Positions 1 through 6,798 of a DNA stretch of 7,917 bases are shown one piece after another. The notes beneath the pieces are model-generated. The model searched no databases. It saw only the letters and a list, made by a program, of their open reading frames with translations, and was not told the origin of the DNA. Each line of letters begins with the position of its first letter. Position 1 is the first letter of the stretch. The stretch is from the NCBI GenBank assembly GCA_022360535.1, contig JAKSCP010000382.1:1-7917 (forward strand). Reading direction: 5' to 3'. This stretch comes from Pseudomonadales bacterium. GTDB taxonomy: Bacteria > Pseudomonadota > Gammaproteobacteria > Pseudomonadales > Pseudohongiellaceae. Both the position numbers and the translations under genes were made by a program.

Positions 1-240
1 ATCAGTGTTCTGCCCGTTTACTTTCGACCGGATGATGAAGTGTTTGTGAAGCCCACGACGGCGAAAGGGGTGATCGAGCACTTTGAGCTGGAGGGTCTGG
101 TCTACAAGCCGCAACCGAGTTGGGAATTTTATGCAGCTTTTCGCGATGAAGTGCTGAAGATGAAGAAGAAGGTGCGTAAGTCACTGTCGCCTAATAATGC
201 TGCGTTTACCGGGTTTCTTATGATGGCTATGAAGTCATAG
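1..240 (+). CDS. C-terminal end of an unrecognised protein (5' truncated)
   Basis: The frame is open from the first base of the window and ends at TAG 238-240, giving the last 79 residues of a longer protein. A GTG at position 40 could serve as a start, but the frame is open upstream of it and the residues before it (VLPVYFRPDDE) read as ordinary protein. The tail has a conserved-looking stretch EGLVYKPQPSWEFY, then a lysine-rich helix (DEVLKMKKKVRKSL), and ends in a hydrophobic run (GFLMMAMKS). I do not recognise the family from this fragment and assign no function. It lies 60 bases before the secreted propeller gene on the same strand. The reading frame is well supported; the identity is not. 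Confidence 0.7.
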   Translation: MSVLPVYFRPDDEVFVKPTTAKGVIEHFELEGLVYKPQPSWEFYAAFRDEVLKMKKKVRKSLSPNNAAFTGFLMMAMKS

Positions 241-300
241 TAACGACTACACTACAGATTGGTTATCATCCGAAGACCATAACAATAACAGGGTAATCTC

Positions 301-1347
301 ATGCTGATCTTCTGCGCTCGAATACTTACGGCTTGTTTATTGTTTTTATGCAGCTTGGCGGTGGCTCAGCCGCCAGGTGTGGAACCATTAATCCACGGTG
401 TTCGTAACGACCTGCCTCGGCCCTACATCACACTGCGTAATTGGGGGGAGTTGCCCTCCGATACCTCTGAATGGGGTGCAGTAACCGCAGTGGAGCCATC
501 GCTGGATGGTCAGTTCATTTATGTGGTGCATCGCTGTTTCGAAAATTCCTGCGAAGGACGCCCTGAAGATCCGATTCTGAAGTTTGATTACGATGGCAAC
601 CTATTGCTGAGCTTTGGCGCAGGTTTGTTTATTTTTCCCCACGGAGCGACTGTAGATTACGAAGGCAATCTTTGGGTTACTGACGCCAGGGCCAATGATC
701 AGATCGGACATCAGGTATTCAAGTTTAGTCCACAGGGTGAAATCCTGATGACCTTGGGGCAGCGAGGTGTTGGCGGTAGTGGTCCGGACCAGCTCTACTG
801 GCCCAACGATGTCGTTGTTGATCCTCGTGATGGCGATATCTTTGTTGCTGACAGTCACCGTGGTGGCCAGAATAATCGCATTGTCCATTTCGACCGTGAC
901 GGAAACTATCTCAACGAGTTCGGAGAGAAAGGAACTGGTCCCGGTCAGTTAAGTGAGCCCCATTCCATCGCTATGGATTCGAGGGGGTTGTTATTCATCG
1001 GAGACCGGGAGAACAACCGAATTCAGATCATGACCCAGGAAGGTGAGTTTATCGATGAATGGGGCCATTTTGGTCGACCCAGCGGTCTCTATATCACTCC
1101 AGACGACACACTGTATGTGGCCGACTCGGAGTCAGGTCCGGATACGGGCGCAGGTGAATTGACGGGAATAATGAAAGGCATTCGGATTGGGTCAGCGATA
1201 GATGGCTCAGTACACAGCTTTATCGAAGACATGGAGCCACTGCGGGTTGACCATTCCGGCGCGGAGGGTGTGGGAGTTGATTTAAACGGCAACGTGTATG
1301 GCGCCGTGGTGCGCAGGCGAATGCTGGAGCGGCATGTGTTACAGTAG
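301..1347 (+). CDS. Secreted NHL-repeat beta-propeller, peptidyl-alpha-hydroxyglycine amidating lyase (PAL)-like
   Basis: This 348-residue protein starts with a signal peptide (hydrophobic core about residues 8-20, likely cleavage AVA|Q after A22), so it probably acts in the periplasm or outside the cell. The rest is an NHL-type propeller, with blades visible near residues 112-152, 166-206, 217-255, 258-276 and 320-347. From memory it aligns blade for blade with the PAL domain of mammalian PAM: HR at 77-78, FPHG 112-115 with WVTD 125-128, NNRIVHF 191-197, EPHS 219-222 and DRENNRIQ 235-242. PAL cleaves peptidyl-alpha-hydroxyglycine to an amidated peptide plus glyoxylate. Here R78, H114, H221 and R236 match rat R533, H585, H690 and R706. 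The third zinc His (H786) aligns with E322 and the catalytic Tyr (Y654) with H186. Family membership is solid; lyase activity is doubtful. ATG at 301 has only a weak GGGT upstream, but the signal peptide fixes the start. Confidence 0.88.
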   Translation: MLIFCARILTACLLFLCSLAVAQPPGVEPLIHGVRNDLPRPYITLRNWGELPSDTSEWGAVTAVEPSLDGQFIYVVHRCFENSCEGRPEDPILKFDYDGNLLLSFGAGLFIFPHGATVDYEGNLWVTDARANDQIGHQVFKFSPQGEILMTLGQRGVGGSGPDQLYWPNDVVVDPRDGDIFVADSHRGGQNNRIVHFDRDGNYLNEFGEKGTGPGQLSEPHSIAMDSRGLLFIGDRENNRIQIMTQEGEFIDEWGHFGRPSGLYITPDDTLYVADSESGPDTGAGELTGIMKGIRIGSAIDGSVHSFIEDMEPLRVDHSGAEGVGVDLNGNVYGAVVRRRMLERHVLQ

Positions 1348-1379
1348 GACCAGCTAACAATCATTATCTGGCTTTGTTT

Positions 1380-1883
1380 ATGGAACTATCTGTCTTTGAT
1401 GACCTGCTTAGCATTGCGGAGATAACGTCGGTTTTCGTCGGATTTGCAGTTCTGATTTCTGTGCTTTCTCCAACTGTCATAGACAAAGCCAGATTGCTCG
1501 GCATGATTACTGGTGCGGCCATGACAATAGTGGCATGTATCCTGCCGGTCATACTGCGTTACTATTTAGATTCCACTTCCAGTGTGATTCAAGTTGCGAG
1601 TATAGCTTTTGTTATCTTGAATATCGTTGGCACGGTCGCGCTCTTCAAAATCGCGCCCGAAATGGCTGCGGCCCATAAAGAATCAGCGTTGCTGTCAATG
1701 TGGGTGTGGTCCATCGAAGCTGTAATGTACGTTTTGATGATCTCAGCCGCAGTTGGTTTGTGGCCTGCTTATGCGGCCGCAAACTACTTCTTCGGTACTT
1801 GTCTGATATTGCTTCAGGCTATTCTGCTCTTCGTAGCAATGATTTTATCAATGTCACAGACGGCGAAGTCTATTCAGTCCTGA
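1380..1883 (+). CDS. Multi-pass inner-membrane protein of unknown function
   Basis: From ATG 1380 this gives 167 residues; a TTG at 1374 in the same frame would add two residues, and neither has a clear Shine-Dalgarno. The protein is almost wholly hydrophobic, with segments at about 12-29, 39-58, 69-89, 112-128 and 135-156, separated by short polar loops such as PTVIDKAR (31-38) and PEMAAAHKES (93-102). The first segment opens with LLSIAEITSVFVGFAVL, which looks like a conserved family signature, but I cannot name the family. There is no catalytic motif, nucleotide-binding loop or obvious ligand site. It begins 32 bases after the propeller gene and ends 12 bases before the acetyltransferase, so it is probably cotranscribed with both. 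Membrane location is well supported; function is unknown. Confidence 0.8.
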   Translation: MELSVFDDLLSIAEITSVFVGFAVLISVLSPTVIDKARLLGMITGAAMTIVACILPVILRYYLDSTSSVIQVASIAFVILNIVGTVALFKIAPEMAAAHKESALLSMWVWSIEAVMYVLMISAAVGLWPAYAAANYFFGTCLILLQAILLFVAMILSMSQTAKSIQS

Positions 1884-1895
1884 GTCATCGCAGCC

Positions 1896-2447
1896 ATGAC
1901 GTCCTTAAGATTCACTCATCGCGTTGCAGAACAAACAGATGTGCCTGACATCATCAAATTGATGCAGCTCTCCATCGAAGAAAACATGAAAGCCTTCCTC
2001 TCCAGGGAAGAGATAGAAGCGGCAAAAGAAACCATGGGGGTGGATCAAACACTGATCGATGACGGCACCTACTTTCTCATCGAAGCTGAAGTAAGCGGTA
2101 AAAAAGTACTGGTTGGTTGTGGTGGTTGGGGCAAGCGGCGTACCTTGTATGGCGGCAATCACACCAAGGGGCGCGATGACAGCTTTAGCGATCCTGCCAC
2201 GGAAGCGGCGCGCATCCGAGCCATGTACACCCACCCTGAATGGACAAGAAAAGGCATCGGTTCGCTATTGATAAAGCTTGGTGAAGATGCGGCCCGCGCT
2301 GCGGGGTTTTCCCGTATGGAATTGGGCTCGACTGTGGCCGGCGAAGCGCTATACCTGGCGAAAGGCTACAGGGAAGTGAGCCGTGAAAACCACATTGGCG
2401 AAAACGGTTCAGATAATCTGGTGATTAAGATGGAGAAACCACTCTAG
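1896..2447 (+). CDS. GNAT-family N-acetyltransferase
   Basis: This 183-residue protein has the length and layout of a single-domain GNAT enzyme, which transfers acetyl from acetyl-CoA to an amine. The N-terminal part (FTHRVAEQTDVPDIIKLM, 6-23) is the usual opening strand and first helix. Residues 71-79 (VLVGCGGWG) form the central strand. Motif A is at 107-137: IRAMYTHPEWTRKGIG followed by a helix, with RKGIG (118-122) as the loop that binds the acetyl-CoA pyrophosphate. Motif B is at 139-160, with the conserved ending ALYLAKGYRE. The region 84-104, rich in Gly, Asp and Thr, probably belongs to the acceptor pocket. The substrate (small molecule, protein or antibiotic) cannot be read from sequence. 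ATG 1896 follows the previous stop by 12 bases without a strong ribosome site, so translation may be coupled. Confidence 0.9.
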   Translation: MTSLRFTHRVAEQTDVPDIIKLMQLSIEENMKAFLSREEIEAAKETMGVDQTLIDDGTYFLIEAEVSGKKVLVGCGGWGKRRTLYGGNHTKGRDDSFSDPATEAARIRAMYTHPEWTRKGIGSLLIKLGEDAARAAGFSRMELGSTVAGEALYLAKGYREVSRENHIGENGSDNLVIKMEKPL

Positions 2448-2471
2448 TCAATTGTTCACCTGTCGCTAAAA

Positions 2472-2525
2472 CTAGTCCCTCAAGTGGCCGAAAAAAAGAC
2501 ATGGAAAGTCATTTGTTGGGGCTAG
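2472..2525 (+). repeat. Inverted repeat overlapping the ribosome-binding region of the 2529 gene
   Basis: CTAGTCCC at 2472-2479 can pair with GGGGCTAG at 2518-2525 over 8 bases with one G-U pair, around a 38-base loop that includes an A7 run at 2491-2497. The 3' arm holds GGGG and AGG just before GTG 2529, so in RNA the stem could cover the ribosome-binding site. The long loop makes it weak, and it may be chance. Confidence 0.3.
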
Positions 2526-2528
2526 GCT

Positions 2529-2891
2529 GTGAATAGAGTTGCATTGGCAGATCGCTTCGTAAGTTATAGCGATGCGGTGAGTGTGTTTCCCTTTGTGCAG
2601 GCCACCGCGTTTTCGGTAGCCCTGTCTGAACCAGATATTCGCTGCTCAATCGCTGAGATTTGGGTTCAGGTTTCTGTTGGCAACTTCATCTTTGCGCTAA
2701 TCACCACCATTGCCGTCGTTCTGTTTCGTCGTTCGGAGATGACTTTGCGCGCTGGCGAGCAATTGGATGGCATGGTTGCCACTTACCTGAAGCGTTTACA
2801 TATTGGGCGGCTGACCATCATCTGGTTAGCCTTTCTCTATCTGCTTTTTAGCTCCTACTCAGCGACCCTTGATCCACTCTGTCTAGCCTGA
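2529..2891 (+). CDS. Small membrane protein of unknown function
   Basis: This frame gives 120 residues from GTG 2529, preceded by GGGG/AGG at 2518-2526 as a plausible ribosome site, and ends at TGA 2889-2891. Two clear membrane segments lie at about 48-66 (SVGNFIFALITTIAVVLF) and 95-111 (LTIIWLAFLYLLFSSYS), joined by a charged loop rich in Arg and Lys (67-94). A weaker hydrophobic stretch sits at 15-33. I do not recognise the family. Its last codons overlap the end of the convergent ion-channel gene by 9 bases. The spacing of 81 bases from the acetyltransferase leaves its transcription unit open. It could be an accessory membrane protein, but nothing ties it to the channel apart from position. 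Confidence 0.65.
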   Translation: MNRVALADRFVSYSDAVSVFPFVQATAFSVALSEPDIRCSIAEIWVQVSVGNFIFALITTIAVVLFRRSEMTLRAGEQLDGMVATYLKRLHIGRLTIIWLAFLYLLFSSYSATLDPLCLA

Positions 2892-3719
2892 TCGCGTGCT
2901 CTGCATCATGGCATGCATCTCATCGATCTGTTTTTGCATGTGAGTGATTTGCTCGGCCAATTCTTCGCGTTCCTGGTGAGCCTGTTTGGCAGTTTCCCGA
3001 TTGTGCTCTTCGGTCATCACTTCCAGAATAACGCCGACCATCATGTTCAGAAACACAAACGCCATCAGAAAGATAAAGCTTAAATAGAATACCCAGCTCA
3101 ACGGATGTACTTCCATAGTGGCGTACATCACGTCAGTCCAGTCTTCGAAAGTGGCCACGCGAAACAGTGTCAGCATGGCGACTGAAACATCACCCCACAA
3201 CCCTTCATCAATGGGTGAGAAGAACAATGAACCGATAGCGCCATAAATATAGAAGATGATGAACATCAGTAGCGCGATGTAACCCATTCTGGGGATAGCT
3301 TTCAGCAGCGCATTGATCAAAGAGCGCAATTCCGGCACGACTGATACCAGACGCAGCACTCTGAATACGCGTAACAAGCGACCTATCAATACAGCTTCAG
3401 CATTTTCTACTGGCACCAAACTTCCGCTCACAACGATAGTATCGAAACGGTTCCATCCGTCTCGCAGGAAGCGTTTCTTGTCTTCACATACCAGGAATCT
3501 GAGCACGATTTCAGCGAGGAAAAAATAAGTGATGGAATTATCGAGTAGCGGCAAAATCTGTTGCGCGAGCTGGGGCAAATCATAGGTCTTGGCGCCAATG
3601 GAGACGGCCGAGAGGATGATGATGAAGATCACACACCACTGAAAGACGCGGCTGCTTTCAATGCGTTTTAGGAATAGGGCGGCGGATTCGGTACCTGAAG
3701 GAACGGGCGCTGAACTCAT
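2883..3719 (-). CDS. One-domain voltage-gated ion channel (BacNaV/ion_trans family)
   Basis: This 278-residue protein has the six-helix plan and length of bacterial sodium channels such as NaChBac, which assemble as homotetramers in the inner membrane. S1 is about 25-43, S2 63-78 (with E70), S3 88-103 (WNRFD, D93), S4 110-128, S5 145-167, pore helix 178-190 and S6 206-234 (FLNMMVGVI, N225). S4 has Arg at every third residue: R114, R117, R120 and R123, so voltage sensing is likely. The filter is T190-FEDWTD-196. Typical sodium channels read TLESW followed by Ser or Ala; here D193 and D196 add acidic groups, closer to the engineered calcium channel CavAb (TLDDWSD). The C-terminus (about 236-272) is a coiled coil with L254, I258, M261, I265, M268 and M272 in heptad spacing, as in the family's tetramer-forming tail. 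Start ATG 3717-3719 has TGGAGT 10 bases upstream. Ion selectivity is inferred, not shown. Confidence 0.93.
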   Translation of the reverse strand: MSSAPVPSGTESAALFLKRIESSRVFQWCVIFIIILSAVSIGAKTYDLPQLAQQILPLLDNSITYFFLAEIVLRFLVCEDKKRFLRDGWNRFDTIVVSGSLVPVENAEAVLIGRLLRVFRVLRLVSVVPELRSLINALLKAIPRMGYIALLMFIIFYIYGAIGSLFFSPIDEGLWGDVSVAMLTLFRVATFEDWTDVMYATMEVHPLSWVFYLSFIFLMAFVFLNMMVGVILEVMTEEHNRETAKQAHQEREELAEQITHMQKQIDEMHAMMQSTRSG

Positions 3720-3728
3720 GAATCGATT

Positions 3729-3734
3729 ACTCCA
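3729..3734 (-). promoter_or_regulatory. Ribosome-binding site of the ion channel
   Basis: On the - strand TGGAGT lies 9 bases before the ATG at 3719. It is one of the few recognisable Shine-Dalgarno sites in the window and supports that start. Confidence 0.55.
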
Positions 3735-3762
3735 ATCAATGCCTGCAAGCGAGGGAGCGGGG

Positions 3763-3768
3763 ATTATA
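3763..3768 (-). promoter_or_regulatory. Candidate -10 box for the ion channel gene
   Basis: The - strand reads TATAAT exactly, 43 bases before the channel start, within the 105-base gap that follows the lipoprotein gene. No good -35 hexamer is seen 16-18 bases upstream. If real, the channel has its own promoter and an approximately 37-base leader rather than depending on readthrough from the receptor operon. Confidence 0.4.
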
Positions 3769-3824
3769 GCGGCGGGTGGGGCAGGGAGATAGGTTTCAGC
3801 TTAAGGAGGTTTGAGCAAGGGGCG

Positions 3825-4535
3825 CTATGGCAGTGCCCAGTCGAAACGGAATTCCACATCATCTACCCGTACCGGGTTATTCAGCACAATTCTCGGCTCG
3901 AATCGCAGTCGCATTGCAGCGTCCAGTGCTGATTCTTCAAACACATTGCTGGGGTTACCTTCCACGATACGTACATTTTCTACACTGCCATCCTCGTTAA
4001 CACTGAAGGCAACGACTACATATCCTTCGGTGCCCTGCGTACGAGCAGATGGGGGGTAGTCCGGTGTGATGTAACGCATTGGAATGAGTTCACGAAATTC
4101 TATGTAGTTATCCGGTTCGGGCGTGGTGACAACTCTTTGTACCTGCTCTTCTTCCAGTTCAAACCGGAACACCCAGCGTACGTCTTCCACGACCGTGTTG
4201 CGGGAATTGTCAAAGCGCATGCGGCGAGCCGCGCTGATAGCGGCACTTTCGAAATAGCCTGCGGGCTGCGCTTGTACCGTGTCGATGCTGCTGGGTACAA
4301 CCGATCCGTCGGTTGCCACTGAAAACTCCAGCATCACCCAACCCTCAAGGTTGAGGTTTTGAGCGCGTATGGGGTACAGGGGGGTGGGTGTATTAAAGGC
4401 AACCAATCCGTGGGTAAGGTTTGGTGGTGGCAGCAAGCTCAATGAGGACTCCAGATCGCCACCAGTACCATCAGGCGTGGAGCAGCCTACCAGCACGATC
4501 GCTGGGATTAACCAGAAGGGGGCGGTGCTTTTCAC
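3825..4535 (-). CDS. Lipoprotein with two TonB C-terminal domains
   Basis: This 236-residue protein begins at GTG 4533-4535, 2 bases after the receptor stop. No other start precedes the signal sequence, so GTG is needed. A short hydrophobic N-terminus ends in the lipobox LVGC (15-18), predicting lipidation at C18; S19 at +2, with no Asp, suggests sorting to the outer membrane. Two similar domains follow at about 48-128 and 152-233. Each has the TonB_C pattern: PxYP (52-55 PLYP; 158-161 PDYP), a Gly-then-strand segment (EGWVMLEFSV 64-73; EGYVVVAFSV 170-179), DGSV (76-79; 182-185), and a helix ending in RFD or RFEP (107-109; 211-214). TonB_C normally binds the TonB box of outer-membrane receptors. 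A normal TonB has an inner-membrane helix and a Pro-rich span, both absent here. The tight spacing implies it serves the upstream receptor. Its mode of energy coupling, if any, is unknown. Confidence 0.88.
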   Translation of the reverse strand: MKSTAPFWLIPAIVLVGCSTPDGTGGDLESSLSLLPPPNLTHGLVAFNTPTPLYPIRAQNLNLEGWVMLEFSVATDGSVVPSSIDTVQAQPAGYFESAAISAARRMRFDNSRNTVVEDVRWVFRFELEEEQVQRVVTTPEPDNYIEFRELIPMRYITPDYPPSARTQGTEGYVVVAFSVNEDGSVENVRIVEGNPSNVFEESALDAAMRLRFEPRIVLNNPVRVDDVEFRFDWALP

Positions 4536-4537
4536 GC

Positions 4538-6703
4538 CTAAAAAGTCGTGCGAACTCTCAGAGCCAATTCCATACCGCCGCCGTTGCAGTAGTCTTCGAT
4601 TTCTTCAACGATACCCAGGGCAGTTGCGCCTGCGAAGCGAGTACGTTTTCGACACCATTCTGCATCGGTGATGTTGTTGGATTCCAAGCGAAAAGTGACG
4701 TTGCCAAATGCGATTTTTTCCACATAGGCATTAAGTCGTGGTGCTTCAATGAATTCTTCGATGTCGTCGACATCAATGGACAGGCGTCCGGTACTGCCAT
4801 TGGAAGCATTGGAGTAGTCAAAGCCGTAGGTCAGTCCGTACTGCGTGACATCGTGGCGGAAGCCTACGTTGGTTTGCCAGCGGCCATTGCCATTCTGACG
4901 ACGTTTGATACCCAGGAAGGGATCGATGTATTCAGAATCTCGCAGTCGCACGCCGGTGGTGAGCAAAGCGTTGCGAATGCCCAATGTGTCCAGCTTGGTG
5001 CTCATGTCCAGATTCAGACCATAGCGCTTACCATCGCCAATATTGCCTCGAGCAGATTCCAGGTCATCAGGGCCGGTAGAAACATCAATTCGGTCAATAT
5101 GGTCTTCTACATCGCGATACCAGAACTGAGAATTCACCACCCCAAGGTCATTGGGCAGGCGCATTTCCAGGTTCAGTTCGTAACGCCAGGATTGTTCCTG
5201 ACGAATGTTAGGATTGCCATCCTGTGTATTCTGATCTTCATCACCGCCATCTACGATGGTGCTGAAGTCGGAAAAGCTGAGTTGTTCCACATCTTTGCGG
5301 ACGCCCGCTCTAAGCTGCAGACTCGGTGTAATATTGAATCGATAATCGATCGAGGGTCGGAAGAACTCAAAGTCACGGGTGTTGCTGACATCACCAGACT
5401 GTTCGATGGTGGATATCTCCATAACCAGAGAACTTTCCAGCGACATGCGAGGATTGATCTGCCAGTTGTGAATGGCAAACGGTTCGTAGCGCAGTTCCTC
5501 TACTGTCGTGTTGGCATTGTCCACTTGCACAGGAATCAGATTGGCATAGTCGGGAGAAGGCTCACCTTCCTCATCATCCAGGCCTAAACGCAGACTGTTG
5601 TCGCGAATGGTCTGTGCGCCTTCAAAACCCATTTCCAATCCCTGGCCCTGGGCGACATCGAATGTGTAGGACGTGCGCATAATACGTTCCCGATCCCGTC
5701 CGCCGTTTTCAGTGAACAGATTTGGAATCAGCTCTTCTCCGTCGCGATCAAAGCGAGTGCGGGTATTCAGTGAATCGCGGTCGTTCACGATAAATAGCGC
5801 ACGATAGGTGCCTGCACTGGCGAAATCGTATTCGAAGTCGCCGCCAAGCTCCCAGGCATCTTGTGACCGGGTGTTGTCATCAAACTGCAGACGCTCGTCG
5901 TGGTTAATGACGTCATAAATGCTGCGGTTGGTCCTGTCCGGCACTTCGCCGCGGGTTTCATACATGGCATTGAACTGCACGACGCTGCGTTCGAAGTTGT
6001 AACCGAGATTAGCGCTGGTCTGAAAACCGGTTTCGTCACGACGACGGGATTCTCTGCGAACTTCCAGCAATTCACCGTCCGGGCCGAAGCTGGATTCCAG
6101 GCTTTCCCAGGCACGGTAACGAGGGTCTGCGTCCACACTCAAAAGATAGTTCAGATCGCCAGTCTGCCCGCTGTAGGAAAACTGACCGCCGGGATCCAGT
6201 GTACCGTCCTGCAAATAGTCGCTGCGCAACTGCACGGTGGTGCTGGAACGGGATGGGGTATCCAGTAGCACCACATTGACTACCTGGCCGCTGCCGCGCA
6301 CATCCAATTCTTCAGATGTGCCGCGAATAATTTCGATGTAGTCCACCTGATCAGCGGCAATGCGGCTTAGCTGGCTACGACCTTCATTGTTCTTGCCAGT
6401 GATGCGTTGGCCATTAATCAGTACTTCACCAGCGCCGGAACCCAAACCACGGCCACCACGATTACCCCGCAGAGCCAGGCTGATGCCCGGAATACGATTC
6501 AGCATATCGTTGGCAGAGATCGGGAAGAATTCCGCGAAATAGGAAGCAGGGTAGACGACAGTGGAGTCGTCGGTGGGGTTTTCTTCCTGGGAAAGTTGCG
6601 CTGCGGCTTGGGGCGACAGGGCCAGACTCAGCAGGCACAAGGCACAGAGAAGAAACAAGCAAATCTGCTTTTCTCGGAATAATCCGTGGTTTTCAACGTT
6701 CAT
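4538..6703 (-). CDS. TonB-dependent outer-membrane receptor
   Basis: This 721-residue protein has an N-terminal signal peptide (hydrophobic core about 15-30, likely cleavage AAA|Q after A35). A TonB-box-like stretch DDSTVVYP (45-52) follows. The plug domain (about 55-148) shows ANDMLNRIPGI (64-74), VLINGQRITGK (94-104), DQVDYIEIIRG (118-128) and GSGQVVNVVL (137-146). The rest is a 22-strand type beta-barrel ending in the outer-membrane signature ALRVRTTF with C-terminal Phe. Such receptors import scarce ligands (siderophores, vitamins, glycans) across the outer membrane using the proton-motive force. There is no N-terminal carboxypeptidase-like or secretin-like signalling domain, so it is probably a pure transporter. 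Two Cys (C684, C706) near the end could bridge a late extracellular loop. No Fur-type operator is apparent upstream, so an iron ligand is not suggested. The ligand cannot be told. No Shine-Dalgarno precedes ATG 6703, but the signal peptide supports this start. Confidence 0.93.
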   Translation of the reverse strand: MNVENHGLFREKQICLFLLCALCLLSLALSPQAAAQLSQEENPTDDSTVVYPASYFAEFFPISANDMLNRIPGISLALRGNRGGRGLGSGAGEVLINGQRITGKNNEGRSQLSRIAADQVDYIEIIRGTSEELDVRGSGQVVNVVLLDTPSRSSTTVQLRSDYLQDGTLDPGGQFSYSGQTGDLNYLLSVDADPRYRAWESLESSFGPDGELLEVRRESRRRDETGFQTSANLGYNFERSVVQFNAMYETRGEVPDRTNRSIYDVINHDERLQFDDNTRSQDAWELGGDFEYDFASAGTYRALFIVNDRDSLNTRTRFDRDGEELIPNLFTENGGRDRERIMRTSYTFDVAQGQGLEMGFEGAQTIRDNSLRLGLDDEEGEPSPDYANLIPVQVDNANTTVEELRYEPFAIHNWQINPRMSLESSLVMEISTIEQSGDVSNTRDFEFFRPSIDYRFNITPSLQLRAGVRKDVEQLSFSDFSTIVDGGDEDQNTQDGNPNIRQEQSWRYELNLEMRLPNDLGVVNSQFWYRDVEDHIDRIDVSTGPDDLESARGNIGDGKRYGLNLDMSTKLDTLGIRNALLTTGVRLRDSEYIDPFLGIKRRQNGNGRWQTNVGFRHDVTQYGLTYGFDYSNASNGSTGRLSIDVDDIEEFIEAPRLNAYVEKIAFGNVTFRLESNNITDAEWCRKRTRFAGATALGIVEEIEDYCNGGGMELALRVRTTF

Positions 6704-6716
6704 GGTATTAAATCGG

Positions 6717-6769
6717 TCTGGCGTTCAGCATTCCCTGCTCGTCTTGAATCGTGCGTCGTGAGCGCCAGA
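6717..6769 (-). repeat. Inverted repeat in the receptor leader
   Basis: TCTGGCGTTCA (6717-6727) is the inverse of TGAGCGCCAGA (6759-6769) apart from one position, giving an 11-base dyad with a 31-base spacer. It ends 13 bases before the receptor ATG. If transcription starts near 6786, it lies in the 5' leader and could fold there, with a single C-A mismatch on that strand. It could equally be a protein-binding dyad. It lacks a U tract, so it is not a standard terminator. Confidence 0.4.
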
Positions 6770-6792
6770 AGTAGCTCTTAAGACTGAAGTTA

Positions 6793-6798
6793 ATTATA
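6793..6798 (-). promoter_or_regulatory. Candidate -10 box for the receptor-lipoprotein operon
   Basis: The - strand reads TATAAT exactly, about 90 bases before the receptor start. At 17-18 bases upstream the sequence (CAAAGT or ACAAAG) is a poor -35, so an activator may be needed. It would give a leader of roughly 80 bases containing the inverted repeat at 6717-6769. Confidence 0.4.

Noticed and set aside
40..240. GTG at 40 as the start of a small complete gene
   Set aside because: The frame is open to the window edge and the residues before GTG look like normal protein, so it is best read as the tail of a longer gene.
261..283. GTTAT/ATAAC inverted repeat upstream of the propeller gene
   Set aside because: It has only 5 paired bases around a 12-base loop, too weak to support as a regulatory element.
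1089..1364. Antisense frame in the propeller gene
   Set aside because: It lies within strongly supported NHL-repeat coding sequence on the + strand and has no features of its own.
3803..3829. Perfect AAGGAGGT on the + strand followed by ATG at 3827
   Set aside because: The frame behind it is short, antisense to the TonB_C lipoprotein, has no recognisable content, and the ATG is 16 bases away. The match is likely chance.
4421..5587. Long open frame on the + strand (388 codons) inside the receptor gene
   Set aside because: It is antisense to a clearly coding TonB-dependent receptor whose plug and barrel motifs are continuous; the antisense translation shows no family features and no ribosome site.
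6708..6731. Tiny frame MLNARPI just before the receptor ATG as a leader peptide
   Set aside because: The purine-rich AGGG is only one or two bases from its ATG, too close for a ribosome site, and the peptide shows no run of regulatory codons.
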